Assembly (NCBI RefSeq): GCF_943734655.1
Contig: NC_071353.1
Location: forward strand, 150,240,179-150,304,178
Direction: 5' to 3'
Length of the DNA stretch: 64,000 nucleotides
From: Sabethes cyaneus
Taxonomy: Eukaryota > Arthropoda > Insecta > Diptera > Culicidae
Position numbers and translations under genes: made by a program. The notes under the pieces were generated by a model that worked only from the letters and a program-made list of their open reading frames with translations, was not told where the DNA came from and did not search any database. Positions 36,380 to 49,269 of this stretch are shown in pieces. Positions within the stretch are counted from its first letter, which is position 1; each line of letters begins with the position of its first letter.

Positions 36380-36690
36380 GTCCCGTATTTCCAGTTTCAT
36401 TATTTCAAGTCCAATTCTAAGCTCAGTCACAAATTAAATTTCAAATTTAGTTTCAAACCTAATTTAAGTCTAATTTTAAGTCTAAATTTCATGCCCAATT
36501 TCGACATTGATTTCAAGTCTAGTTTCAAGTAAAATTCTAAATACAATTTCAAGTGGAATTTAAATCCTACTTATATTCAATTTCAATTTCAATTTGAGTT
36601 TAATTTCATGTCGATTACCAAGTCTAATTTGAAGTCAATTACAAATCCCGTTTGAAGACCAATTTAGAACCAATTTACATTCATTTTACA
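36380..36690. repeat. Degenerate array (AATTTCAAGTCT type)
   Basis: Recurring TTTCAAGTCTAATTT phrases, roughly 12-base period. Confidence 0.7.
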
Positions 36691-36835
36691 GTTGTAAGAA
36701 TAGCAAACCAAGCTATCAGCCAGCGTTGCAAGAACAAACGAGTCGGCAAATAATACCCAAAATAATAATAAATGCGTGATACAATCAAAAAGTTCGATAA
36801 TGCAGCAAAATTTGATGTTAGACTATAAGATATCA

Positions 36836-36935
36836 GACGGCCTGGCCTGGTGGTATAATTTGTTAAACAACACGCTCAACTACTTGAGAGCTACTACAAC
36901 TTGAGAGCTATGAGTTCGACTCTCATCCTCGTTTA
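36836..36935 (+). mobile_element. tRNA-like or tRNA-derived SINE segment
   Basis: A-box-like TGGCCTGGTGGTATAA and a B box GAGTTCGACTCTC lie about 55 bases apart, with an internal repetition of CTTGAGAGCTA. The anticodon arm does not fold regularly, so a working tRNA is unlikely. Confidence 0.45.
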
Positions 36936-37129
36936 GTTGATATTTTTAGTCTTACATCAAGATTTTCAATTCACCTTATTTTTGATTTATTACATTAAAC
37001 AATTATTCAGACGTATAACCAAAAATCAACAAAATTTGTAACGAATCCAACACCCCTTGTATTGTAGAGATCCTTGATAAAGACTTCAACAATATAGTCG
37101 AAACGTCGGAGAAAGTACAAAATCTGTTC

Positions 37130-39124
37130 TGATTTAGTAAGACTGACAACCGATAAAAATAAAATAGAAAAACTAGAAAGAAAATGAGGAAAAAGAGAAA
37201 GAAAATGAACAGAAAATAGGAAAAAACGGAATAGTACAGGAGAAAAAGTAAAAGAGAGAATACGGGAACAGGAGAAACTAGGACAGAAAAAGGAAAAAAA
37301 TTAAGAGAAAATATGAGAAAGGAAAACCAAAGGGAACGGAAAACCCAGAAGATGACAGAAAAGTAGGACAAAATAAGTTGAAGAAGGGAAAATAGAGGAA
37401 AAACGAGGAAAAAATTGGGGTATAAGGAGAGAAAGAGGAAACAGCGGACAGAAAAAAAGAAAAACGAGAAATAAAAGACAGAAAGGAAGTGAGGAGACAC
37501 CAAAAAGGAAACTGAAACCAAAAAAAGGAAAATAGATAGAGGAAACGAGACAAAGGAGAAGGTACAACGGGAGAAAAAAAGGGAAATTGGTGATAAAAAA
37601 GGGAACTAAACAGAAACAGAATAGAAGGAAAAACGTGGTATCTAAAAGAACATAACGATGAAGACGATGAATAGATGAAGACGAATGAGAAGATAAAAAG
37701 ACAGAAAACGGGAATGAAACAGAAAGTAAAGTGAGAGAAGAAAGAAAAACGATTACCACAATAGATCAAAATAATGGTCGCAGTAGTCACACCTTCCGAC
37801 AAAAAAAAAAGAAAAACGATAAAAAGTTGGAAAGAAATGACAAAAACCGAAAAGGGAAAGAGGAAAAATGAAGCGTAACGCGGGATAGACAAGTAAGAGA
37901 AAGGAAGAGGTAACAGCAGACAGAAAAAAGAAAGAACAAGAGAAAAATGAGGTAAAACCAGATAAAACCAGATAAAACGAGATAAACGATACAGAAAAGA
38001 AAAAAAATTGCGACAGAAAAAATGGGAAAAAGGGAGAGAATAATAGGGAAAACAGCACAAAAAAGGGAAAACGAATCAGAAATCACGTGAAACCCAACAA
38101 GAAAAGAATAACGAGAGGATGAAGAAACCGGATAGAGAACGTAGAAAACGGGAGAGGAACAGATATCATACGGAAAGTGAAACCAACAGGCCAAACCATA
38201 GTGAAAGAGAATAAACTCAATAAAAGAACCGAGAGAAAAGGTTAAACGGGACATAAATATAGGAACGGATGATAGATAGGACAAAGAATGGAAAAGTGGG
38301 CCAGAAAAAGAACAGTAGTTTTCGAAAGAATCAAAGGAAAAGGTAAAATGGGAGAGAAAAAGACGAAAAAAACAGAAGATAAAAAAGGAAAATCGCAACA
38401 AAGACAAAAAGGAACCAAAACTGTGATAGATATTAAGGAAAATATAAACAAACATTAAAATAAATTGAAAGAGTTAGAGAAAAACGAAAAAAAAAACAAA
38501 CGAGTAAGAAGAAAAAGACGAAACAGTAATGAAAATGACAAAAAAAACAGAAGAGGTGTGAAAACAGGAGAGAAAAATAGGAAAAACGAGACAAGAAAGG
38601 GAAATGAAACAGAAAACAAGTGAAACTAAAAAAATGCGTAGTAGAAAAAAGCAACCCAATAAATGAGAGGAGGAAAATGAGCAACGCAATCTAGCGTCAG
38701 GTCTGGTCAGGTCTAACGCAGTAAAGGAGAAAGATTAGACAAAAACCGGAAAAATTGGACAGAAAAAGAAAAAAAAAGTAATTTTAAAAATGAAAAGGTA
38801 AACCGGACAGAAAAAGTAGTGATAAAAGAGGGAAAAAGGGAGCCTGATACTTAGTAAATAGAAAAAAAATGAAATAACTAGAATTACAAAAATAGGAAAA
38901 ACTGGAAACGAAATGGGGAGAAAAGACGAAAAACGGAAAAGAAAAGAACAAAGTTCCTGGTTTTTTCTCATTTTAAACAGGATTTAAAATGAGAAAAAAA
39001 ATTGGTCACAAACGGGAAAACGGGAAAAGAGGAATGAATGCGTTGCTTAGAGCAGTTTCTTATGAAAATATAAGTACAGTCAAACTTCAGAAAAAATTCG
39101 CGTCAAAAACTGGACAAACATGAT

Positions 39125-39163
<39 letters not shown>

Positions 39164-41255
39164 AAACGACGTAAAACGTGACTGAATGAGAGTTTATAAA
39201 AAGAGTAAAAAATGAAAGAAAAAAGAGCGAAAAGAAGTAAACACAGAAAGAGGAAACAGCAGATAGAAATAAGAAAAACGAGATAAATGGAAGGAAGCAC
39301 GTACAGAAAAAAAGTGACAAAAAATAGGAAATAGGGAGAGAAATACAGGGATAACGCGACAGAAAAAAGCAAAAGAGAAGAGCAAAACCCAAAGAGAAAA
39401 GAAAAGAAAACCGATGGAGGAAAGGAGAAAAATGGGATAAAAAACGGAAAAATGGGACAAAAAACGGAAAAATGCGACAGACAAAGAAGGAAATAGAAGC
39501 AATTTTCAACAAAATCAAAGGAAACGCGAGAAATAGCGGAAAACCAGGTGATGCAAGGGAGATTGGAGAGCAAGGGGAAAAAGGGTGCCAAAAATAGAAT
39601 AACCGTGACAGAAAAGAAAGAGAAACGGGAGTCTTAAAAGTCTTAAAATCAACGAAAAATAAGAAGAAAGCAGATAAGTTAGAAAAAGACGAAAACTGGA
39701 AACGGAAAAAAATAAAAGGAAAGTAAAAAGATGGAAAACAGGAATGAAAATAACACAAAAAGAGTGAAAAACAAAAGAAAAAACATTATTGAAACTAAGA
39801 AAAAAAATGGGACATTAACACACACGTGGGACACGTAAAACGTGACAGGAAAAATGAGAAAACAGGAGAGAAAAATAAGGAAAATGATTCGAAATGATAC
39901 AAGTGAAATATGAAAAGAATAGTGAAACAGAAAAAGAAACTATATAGAGATCAATCGGACAAAAGAAGAAAAAAACGTAACACGGGAGACGAAAACGAAC
40001 GAAAATTGGACAAACAGAAAAGAAAAAGACGGAAACGCGAAGGAGAGAAATAGAAGAAAAACTGGAATAAAAATAAAAACGAGTGGATGAAAACGAGACA
40101 TAAGAAGAGAAAAAATGCATAAAAGTGAGAAAAAGGGGCAGAAGAGAAAAAGAGGCAGAAGAAAAAGAGAAGAGAAAAGAAGAAATGGAGAAGGAAAAAG
40201 AACAGATAAGAAGAAGCAACGGAATGGTAAAAGAGAAAAAGAAAGACAAATTACGGGAACAGAACTGATGAGAACAGAAAAAAAGAAATCAGAAACAAAA
40301 AATAAAATCGGAAGACAAAAAGAAGCGGAAAATAAAAACAAAACGTGACAGAAAAGTAGGATATAAGAAGAGAAAAAACGGAACAGGTTTAAACGAAATA
40401 ATATAAAAGGAGTTAAAAGGAAGAAAGAAACCCGATTAAGAAGAAACCCGAAACGAGGAAAACAAGAAAAAGGAGCCAGACGGAGAATAGGAGAAAGATT
40501 GGACAAAAAACGGGCAAATGGGACAGAAAAAAAAGAAAAAAGCAGTAAATTTTCAAACAAAAAAATACAGAAAAATACAAAAAATCGATGAAAGGGAGCC
40601 AAATACAGAAATACGTAAAAGATGGAAAAACGGAACAGATGAAGCGGAAAAACGAGATAAAAATAGTAACAAAAAGACGAAAACTAGAACAGTAAAACAC
40701 GAAAAACGGGAAAGAAAATAGCAAAACTAGTGAAAAACAAGAGCAAATAGCATGATAGAAGGTAAGAAAAAATTAGATAATCTATAGAAAAAGAATAAAA
40801 GCGAACGAAAAGGAACAAAACGGTGAAGGAAACGAGGAAAACGAGAAAAACAGACAGGATAAGAAACGGGATAATAATGAAGCAAAGAAGAAAAGAAATT
40901 ACAGAAGCAACGAGCACAAAAGAACGAAATTGAAAGAAAATATGAAAAAGAAAGACAAATGGGTACGGAAATGAAAAAACAGAACGTAACAGAAAAGGAG
41001 GACATAATAAGAGGAAGAACGGAATACACAAATACGAAAAAATAGAAAAGGAGTCCAAAAAAGGGCAGAAGACGAAACAAAACTGAAAATCAAAACAAAA
41101 AAACCAAAAAGGGGAAAACGAGGGTCAAATCGGGATAGAAAAAGAAGAGAAAAAAGGGAAAACAAGAAAAGGGTAGGAAAACAAAACAAATAGTGGAAAA
41201 ACGGTACAGAAAAAGAAAAAATCTATTGAGGAAACAAGGAAAACGGGAAAAACAG
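37130..41255. repeat. Long purine-rich degenerate array
   Basis: Four kilobases of GAAAAACGGGA, GACAGAAAA and GGAAAAACG phrases, almost without T on the + strand. It includes a GA run (39126-39160). All minus-strand frames here are Phe/Ser/Leu-rich translations of the repeat. Confidence 0.8.
39126..39160. repeat. (GA)n microsatellite
   Basis: About 17 uninterrupted GA units. Confidence 0.9.
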
Positions 41256-42050
41256 GTCGATTGGAATATCCAGTAACGCTCCGATTTTGTCAGCTCCATG
41301 TTGAATTTTGGGCTGACAAAATGGGGAGAAACTGACAAAATCGGGAAATTTTATTTTAGCATTTTTTTCAAAATCAAGACTTAAGACCTTGCAATATCGA
41401 AGACTTCTACTAAAAATTAAATTTTAACTCTCAATTGGTCAACCGAAACCTCAATGAACCGGGCACAGCACACTGGTCCAGAACCTTTTTTGGTGCGCAT
41501 CAGCTTTGAGGGGGAAAAGGTGGTTTTTGGTTATTGGAATCTTTGGAAGACTTTCTTAAAATTAAAAGTTCTATCGTCCAGCGGAATTCAAATTTTGATT
41601 AATCCCCCTAAAAGTGAAATAAAACATTTATTTTTCTTCAGTTTCAATATAACACATTGTTGTGTTCTGCAAAGTTTTACAGCAGATTATTACAAGACAT
41701 TTTGCTGAAGACAGTAACCTTCTATCTCTTCACCAAAGATCGAAAAATGCTATTTCTCATAAATAAAAACTCGTTAAAATCAGTTTTTCTATTTTAGCTG
41801 TTTTTGGAGTTGTTGTATGACTTTTTCCTGTCTCACAAAGTTGTACAAATAGTAAAAATACACAACATTGCTGAGTATAGTATACCTCTATCTTTGATTG
41901 TTTAGGAACTATAGAACTTTTACTATAAAAATACCCTAATTTTGACCCCGAATTACTCGCAAGAAGGCATCATTTTATTCAAAAACTCTCCCCAGAGAAT
42001 CAGAATAGTTTCAAGCAGGCTAAAAAGTTTTATAAATCGTGTTTAAAAGC
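41256..42050. other. Unclassified insert between purine arrays
   Basis: The base composition changes to mixed sequence with no gene. It resembles a dispersed repeat (CCGGGCACAGCACACTGGTCC near 41458; GACCCCGAATTACTCGCAAG near 41944), but no paired ends or target duplication were found. Confidence 0.3.
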
Positions 42051-42460
42051 ACAAAAGTTAAACAAAATTTATAGGCTGACAAACTCGCAATAAAAAGCTG
42101 ATAAAATCGGAGGTAGACAAAATCGGGAGATAGAAATACGGGACAGCAAATGGATAAGCGATAGAAAAAGACGAAAAACGAAAGGAAAAGGAGGAAAAGT
42201 AAGAGCAAATACTATAAACACGATACAGAAAGACAATAGGCTGAAATTGTAAATGACAGAATCACGAGAGGTCGAATCCCTATTTGGCTAAGTCTCGAAA
42301 AACTCAACCTGAAAAGACGAATTTTCTTGGAATTTCAAGTCCAATTTCAACTCTAATTTTTCTAGTTCAGTTTCACATCTAATTTCAAATTTGATTTTAA
42401 ATTCAACTGCATCCAAATGTCCGCAGTTTTCAACCTAATCGACCGATATTTTTGTGACAA
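42050..42460. repeat. Remnants of purine-rich and TTTCAAGTC arrays
   Basis: GACAAAATCGGGAGATAGAA and GAAAAACGAAAGG phrases (42080-42240), then TTTCAAGTCCAATTTCAAC phrases (42330-42410). Confidence 0.6.
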
Positions 42461-44280
42461 ATCCTACGTTTTTGTAGACCAAAACATTCTTCCAAAAGGT
42501 TGAGTGCCCCGGAGCCTTTGTTCAGGTCTGGCTGGACACGCTAGTGATTATGTTTAATGAACGCGCGTGCGCGCGTGCATGTCCTGGTGCAAGTATTTTA
42601 TGCTTATCAACGCCTCCTACTGCTGTGTCAATGGATAGTCATTGACGGTTGCCCGTTGTTAGGGAGGGGCCACGGCCAGAGTCCGGGCGTCCGGGGGGCG
42701 GGGAAATAATCGACTTGAGATAATCGTGTTTTTTTACGAGATTCTAATTGTACCTTAGTAGCAAGCAAGCAAGCAAGCAGGCAAGCAATACGAGAGCACT
42801 TCACAGCTGAAGAGTTGATTGCCATGCCATGACTCAGTCAGTCAACAATATTTATGCATTTCTTTTTCATTCATTGCCCAGAGTGCACGGAGCACTTACT
42901 GCCACTTACTCCGGGTGCTAGGTTCGTGTGGTGGAATTTTACAGTAGCTGATTTCGCACCAGCTAATATAAAGTTCAGATGTGTTCAGTTAATAGTCCGT
43001 CTGCTTTGTCTTTGGTTTAATATCTTTCTTCGTTATTTATCTAGTAAGTTATAAAACATTGATTTAATGGCCGGTTTTTTTACTACATTTTCATTTTCCA
43101 ATAAACATCCATATCTTGATTAGAACGAGAACCTTATCTGGGTGCAAATTATATTTTCCACCACTTGATAATCATCTAAATGTTCATAAATTTTACGTCT
43201 CTATCGAGCTTTTGTTCGGGTTTTATTTCACACTTACAGTCCTAACTTTTTCCAACACGCTCCTCCATTGTATCGCATGTTTCTTTGTTTTCTAGAATTA
43301 GTTTCGCTTTAAAACATTCTGTTTATATTTTGCATGGTTCCGTTTTTATTTATATTTCCTGCGTTTGCGTTTTATTTTTATTCCTCGCAGAAGGAAATCA
43401 TAAAAATATAAAATGTGAAAAGCACTTTTCGATGAACTGAGAGAAACATTTGCTCAATAGATAAACATAATTTTGCAAGGCATTGCTAAAATCAATAAAT
43501 CTCATGCATGCTTTGGCTTTGCTTGGCAATTATAATAAACGAACATTAGTACCTACACTGGAACTTGTCTGGCTGGCATGATGACGTTCTTTGTTTTTTT
43601 CTCTCTCAGTCAATCGTTGAGCCAATCAGCTCAACCACAACAACTACAACAACAACAACAACCATTCAGCAGCAGCTACTGAGCTGCTGCTAAAACAAAC
43701 AGTATTACGAGTAGTCTTTCATTCAGCCAGGAAGGCGTGTCTTCGATACAATTTTATTCTTTTCTTTTGGGCTTAAAAATGCATTTAATTGCAAGCGATC
43801 ACCTTTACAATATGGCATAACGACTCCTCTAGGTCTGTTCATACCTATAAACAAACAAACAAACAAAATAAAAACGATATTCGCAAACTGATTCTCGTGC
43901 GGATTTTTAACAGTTTTGTATTTCGATAAACACATTTTAATTTTTTGATGAGGGGCGAGGTCTAAACAAGGAGAAAAAAAAACGGTTCATTACATTGATT
44001 TCCGGAACGAAAATTGATGTACAAATGGCTGGGGGGATGGACAAGCGGGATGGAAGTTAAAAACTATGGGAAAATGACTTTGGACCTGACCTCGTGTTTT
44101 GTTTTAACTAAATCAAATAAATCCAAAACACACCGTGGAAAATTGCACAAAGCATTGCACTGCTTTGATTCTAGTGATCCAAATTTGTTGATAGAGACAT
44201 TAGATCACTTATCCAAACTGAATTCCCAACTGAACGGGGCACGGAACTCTTTTACGATTTTAAAGGCAAATTAAAGTATT
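42460..44280. other. Unique intronic island
   Basis: Non-repetitive sequence with short simple runs (GCGTGCGCGC near 42566, AGCAAGCAAGC near 42761, CAACAACAACAAC near 43647). Frames of 60-86 codons lack known domains. Possible intronic enhancer; no gene supported. Confidence 0.35.
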
Positions 44281-45180
44281 AAAGTGCAGTGGTCTAAGGT
44301 TGCTCCCCTGTGGTACGCTAGAGATTCTAGAACGAATCGGAAAACTGGGACCCGATCTTCAGATTCAGCTTACGAGTGAGTGTTAGGTACGAGTGTAGCC
44401 AGTTACAGAACAGCGCGGAATCTGCCAGCTTAAGCCTTGTAAGGAGGACACCGTGATCCACCCGATCAAACGCTGCTTTCAGATTCGTCTGCACTGTATT
44501 ACTATTTGCACTCGAAACGAAATTCATATAAACTGAGCGCCACTACCGAATATTTTAGTTTCGACAATCTCCCGAATTACTCGAAAAACAGGTTGACGAC
44601 CTCCTCGTAAGGAGTGTTTCAAACAGCAAAGGCAATTTGTTTCAAAGAAGAGCAAAACGATCGAAGGTCTACTGGAAGTGCCTGGTAAAGAGGTTGTATT
44701 TAGCGCGCGCTGTGTTGGTTTTACGATCATTCAGAAAAAAATCTACAAAAAAACAGCAACGCCAAGTCATTCGACTCACTAGGTGAGAATACATTTTTCC
44801 AGCTCAGTCGATAGTCGATAGTGTCGTCCTTACGGCTAGGGAGTAAATAAATTACACCGAAGCTTAGAGAACGATCGGCCACTAGAAATTTTATCCATAG
44901 ATGCTCAAGTGTTCGGGAATGGGTCGGTACAGGCAACTCAGCTTATTGGAGATGGCGTTCAACACATCGCAGCCATGGAATATTCTGCTGTTCCGTTGGT
45001 TACGATCACTTCTGAAGATGGAAGATATGGAAGATGCGATTCCATATAGCTGTTGCGGATGAATCTTCTTGTCAAGCCAGATTTCCGTTAAAATGTTTAT
45101 ATTGAAGTTCGACTTGGTTACAGCAATAAAAACGTTATCGTCTTTGGTTCGAAGTCCACGTACGTTCTGGTAGCAAATCA
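44281..45180 (-). pseudogene. Decayed non-LTR retrotransposon (Jockey-like), endonuclease and RT parts
   Basis: Minus-strand order is correct for a LINE. The endonuclease start CYQNVRGLRTK lies at 45143-45175, a later endonuclease stretch LSFGVIYLLPSRKDD at about 44810-44860, RT motif A KAAFDRVDH at 44453-44479 and RT motif B SVPQGSNL at 44281-44319 in another frame. The intact protein would nick DNA and copy the element RNA into the target. The frame is broken several times, the region between endonuclease and RT is largely deleted, and the catalytic Asp of motif A is Asn (TNL for the usual DL/DF), so it is dead. The Jockey assignment rests on the YQNVRGLRTK motif. Confidence 0.8.
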
Positions 45181-46004
45181 GCAGCGCTGGACCCCCTGGC
45201 CGGAATGACTTGACTGCGGTGTGGAGGTCGGAGGCTATGATAATACCGAAGTCGTTGCATTCCGGTACAGCCTCAGTATGCTACTTGAAGTGGGTTCGGG
45301 TTGATAGAGAGATCGTTTTGGAAGCTTCAGTCCACACAACTGAACACATGACCGAAACGATTAATGTGCACTGGCAGCAAGAGCTCGACTGTGGCAGGGG
45401 GAACCGAAGCCTCCATGATGCTAGAAACTGTTCCGTTTCAGCATCTGATTGTCCGACAGTAGAACGGTGATGGTGCTCGTAGACCCAGATATCATGTTAC
45501 TTTGAATATAGCTGGGCAACAGTGAGTTGTCTTAACACAATCTTCGTTGGTCGATGTGAATGAATCGACAAATGAAAACATGTCCAGAGACCCGGCTTAA
45601 AATCTAACACAGCGAAGAGTATAATCAAAGAGTTGAGACGAACCAACCTCTGGCTAAAACTACGGAACTGTAATTTGACTTTGAAGCAAACCTCAAATCA
45701 TACTTAATATTGGACTTGAAATCAGGCATAAAATAGGACCTGAAACGGGACGTGAAGTTGAACTTGTAAAAAGGACTGAAATTGAAATTAAATTCTACTT
45801 GAAATTGATTTTTTAAAACGTTAGTTTTTTCACAATTGACGGAAGGTTCGGCAGAAGAAAGTAATGAAACAAAGGTGTTGATAGTACCTCATAGGAGACA
45901 AGGCGTGAAAGGGAAAGTACGAAACATTAGCTAAGGGACAGTCATTGCAGCAACACTTACTAAGTTTGTATAACATTCCTCCTTACTAAAACTGTGGAAT
46001 CTGC

Positions 46005-46115
46005 GGACCAAATTAGGCTATAATGGCTATAACCGGAGTCGAACCCAAATTCATTTCCAAGGCCCTGTTTATCACAGATATTGGTGAACCTTCGAACCAC
46101 AGCGGACTGGATAAA
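46005..46115 (-). mobile_element. Possible tRNA-derived SINE fragment
   Basis: The minus strand carries a good B box (GGGTTCGACTCC at 46036-46047), with a weak A-box-like GTGGTTCGAAGG about 60 bases upstream. No clean cloverleaf. Confidence 0.3.
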
Positions 46116-46832
46116 AAGGAAACCCTCTAACCGCCTTATAAAGTGTGCTAGGTATTTTCAAACACCACCAAACATGGGCGTGTTGTGTTATTTTCTGAGA
46201 ATGCCGTTTTTGTGCAGCAGGTCCAGTACGCTTTCTTGAGGAACACCCCTGAAGTGACGTTAAAAGCTGTCGAAACAACTAGTTTTCAAAAACAGTCAAA
46301 ATTCCGATGGCGTCTTGATTTTACCCACCTATCATACCAATATGCACGATCAAATTTGATGCGCATATGGTGCACAACTACGGAAACTGCTGAAAATTTA
46401 TTATTAATTCTATCGGATATCTATCGGAAATCCATCAGAATGATCTGACAGTGAAACTTTAACTTTTCTTCTCACGGCAATAGATTTTCAAGTTAACGAA
46501 GCTGGCTGACTTATTTCGATTCTTTGCCAAGCAATAAGCTTCACGCTTTATAGCTTTGTCGAACAAAGCGAAAAGCTCATTAAATTCTGGCAGTGACTGT
46601 CAAGCAGCGATTAGCATAATCGAACGTAACGGAATGGGACTACTTTTAATGGTGTAATTCTTAAAGAAAGAGGTTATAAAAACCTTCTGAAGAGTAGGCC
46701 GACTTGATCGGAAGGCAGTTTTATAGCGATCACCGGAAGGTTCTAGTGAAGCTCATAGTTCTATTAGCGGTTTTATGAAATTGATCATGAAAACCACTAG
46801 AGGAACGTTTTAATAAAACCTAAATTGCTGCT

Positions 46833-46885
46833 CCGGAATAGATCGCTGCACTGGCCTCGCCCATTGTCCTGTACTATAACCTGTA
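46833..46885 (+). mobile_element. SINE family 1, body fragment
   Basis: AATAGATCGCTGCACTGGCC, then ATTGTCCTGTACTATAACC, in the order of the family body. Confidence 0.5.
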
Positions 46886-47139
46886 TGAGGAGACTTCTAC
46901 TGCGGGGGGCTCTAAATACGACTTCTCTAAAATGAGGGTGTGTTGGTGGGCCTCCTGAAAATATAAAAGAAAACAAAACAAACATGGAATAAAGAGGGAA
47001 AATTGATTAGATGGAATGCGAAAAATGATTCAAAAGTTGGGTAGACTATTGGGGAGAATGTGTCATATGCATATTTTCACCGGGCGACTTGGCTTATTTC
47101 CGGCTTGAATTAATCTATTTTGTCTTGTCTTTGGCATGA

Positions 47140-47885
47140 TGGAAAGACAACGACAGTGACAACAAACTAAAAAAAAATGAAAAGGTAGACAAAAAGATAG
47201 CAAAAAGGGAAAAACAATGAAAACACAACAAAAATACGATGGAGAGGCGACGAAATAACGGTGAAAAGGCTAGAAAAGTGACGAAAAGAGAGCAAAAGAA
47301 GATGAAAGTAAGACCAAGAAACGCAAAATTATAGAGAAAAGATGGCGAAAAACACCAAAACAAGAAAAAGTCAGCTAATAGAAGATTTGCGTCAAAAACA
47401 GAGAGAAAAAAGTATGAAAAAAATTATTTAGAAAACAAAACTACGATGAAAACACAGTAAAAAGATATTTAACAAATAACAAAACTGCAAACCAAAAGGA
47501 CGACAAAAGAGATACGAAAAGGTGACGAAGAACCATCAATAAGATGATGAGTGGGCAGTAAAAAATTGGTGAAAAGCAGACAAAAATTTCACGAAACAAC
47601 GACAAAAAGATGACGATAAGGCGATAAAAAGACCACAAATATAAAAGGAAAGGCCAAAAAAGGCGACAAAAATGACAACGAAAAGATGACCAGAAGGTGA
47701 CCAAAAAACGGCGATAGCACGAACAAATGACGCCGAAAAGAAGACGAAAACAAGTTGCACATCAACAAGTTGAAATCAAAACAGTAAAAGATGATATAAA
47801 AGAAAAAAAAACAAAACAAAAAGCCACTGAAAAGCTGACAGAAAGACGATGAAAAGGCGATGAAAAAATGATAAAAAAAGTATAA
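47140..47885. repeat. Purine-rich array (GACGAAAAGATGACAAAAA type)
   Basis: A variant of the purine arrays in which GACGA, GATGA and GACAA alternate with A runs. Continues at 48.26-48.47, 49.3-50.22 and 50.45-51.8 kb, separated by unique or transposon sequence. Confidence 0.75.
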
Positions 47886-48260
47886 AGATCCATTCCTAGT
47901 GGCATGGGCGCAGGCTTGACGTAGGACTACGAATGTAGAGCAATTCGTCTCTACAATGATACAAGCCGGTGATTTTTGTATGAATTTCATGTATAGATGC
48001 CCAAGTTGCGCATTAAAAGATCGTGTTCTTACATGGGAGAAATTCATAATTTCAACTCTTAAGATAACTTAAATTGTGGACCTGAAAAGGTCCGTTTGTT
48101 AATCTTGAATTCTCAAATTTCAGACTCGTGATGCCCATTGTCAACTCTCGTCCTTTAGATGGGTTAGTGGTGTGAGGATTCACACTATTGGAAATATTGT
48201 TTACCGGACAAACGCTACTGGTAGGATTTGTAATCAGGATAGACTTTTATGTTTATGATC
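47886..48260. other. Spacer, nothing recognised
   Basis: Unique-looking sequence containing a partial copy of the GACGTAGGACTACG palindrome near 47929. Confidence 0.4.
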
Positions 48261-48544
48261 GTTTAGATAAATTAGTAAAAAAGTAATAGATAAAAAAGTA
48301 AAAAGAGGACGAAAAGATGCCAAAAAAATGACGAAAAGTTGACAAAAAATACCACGAAAAGACAACAAAAAAATGATAAAAACACGATACGATCAAAAGA
48401 CGATGTAAAATTGGCAAAAGAAAGCTAACATGGTAATATGTAAAAATGGTACAACGGAACTGAAAAAGCAACGTCATAGGTAGCGCCTAAGCTTAGAAGA
48501 TAAATTTAGCAAATCGTCGTAACCTATCGATAAAGATAGGCTCT

Positions 48545-48740
48545 ACTAAATTGTTAAATTACTGTAACAAGCCCGATGCTCTGCAGGGAAGTAATTTAGG
48601 ACCATCGCTTTTCCTCATATACCTCAACGACGTTTGATTTGAAATCCCTACGGATGATTTAGGAACATTCCTCGTTGTTGGTGGTAAACTAAATCCGATG
48701 TTACGATAGCAATTGAAGCACGATAGCACATGACATCAAA
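48545..48740 (+). pseudogene. Non-LTR reverse transcriptase fragment A
   Basis: 48581-48634 reads LQGSNLGPSLFLIYLNDV and then a stop. This is RT motif B and the following helix of Jockey/CR1-type elements (usual form PQGS.LGP.LF..Y.ND). The sequence just before and after is broken and cannot be followed. Confidence 0.7.
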
Positions 48741-48859
48741 GTAGCTTAAGGAGTTTCCGTGGGTGGTAGTTGCTGTCGAATTCTTTGATAACTTCTTCAA
48801 GAATGCTTTGTCGAATATCTCTCCCTCTCATAGTGCTGATTAGCATCGCCATTGGGTGA

Positions 48860-49020
48860 CAAGCATCACGCATCTAAACTTGCATATGTCACGCTACGTT
48901 TTAATGCATATGTAGCAATCCTATCTAACCGCACGGTTTAATGTAATCAGCGTAGTGGTATTAACTTGCCTCTGGGTTACCCCAAGGTAGTCATTTGGGC
49001 CCTTCAATATTTCTGTGATA
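48860..49020 (+). pseudogene. Non-LTR reverse transcriptase fragment B
   Basis: 48971-49012 reads SGLPQGSHLGPSIF, a second RT motif B, followed by a stop. ILSNRTV upstream (about 48920-48940) matches the SYLTNR-like segment that precedes motif B. Two motif B copies 390 bases apart on the same strand mean two separate element remnants. Confidence 0.65.
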
Positions 49021-49269
49021 CTCTTTTGAAGTATTCTTGAATATACTTTTAAAACAAATTTTACCACCGTTGTACCGACTAATTGACCTGATTTCGTTGA
49101 CTTCTTGGAAGAAACAAGTTCAATGATTTTTCGTTTTGCCGCATATGTTGAATATTAGTAAGAGGCAGTAGTGCCAGATTTACGATTTTTTCCGTAATTC
49201 TACGGATTTAGTCAATTTCTACGGACCTGCGGATCAAGTGCCCGTATCTACGGATTGTCATAAGCTTCA

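Larger units (their letters stand above)
45180..47130. other. Mixed intronic sequence
   Basis: The start (45.18-45.5 kb) may be more of the minus-strand LINE but is not recognisable. AAATTGAAATTAAATTC and GACTTGAAAT phrases at 45.70-45.81 kb are a short reverse-complement TTTCAAGTC array. The rest has no gene; a tRNA-like and a SINE fragment are listed separately. Confidence 0.35.

Noticed and set aside
37003..41338. Minus-strand frames up to 260 codons, apparent multi-pass membrane proteins
   Set aside because: Same cause: low-complexity array translation, with equally long frames in other phases.
41454..42000. Additional Transib-like element beginning near CACACTGG
   Set aside because: No matching inverted end and no flanking duplication could be found.
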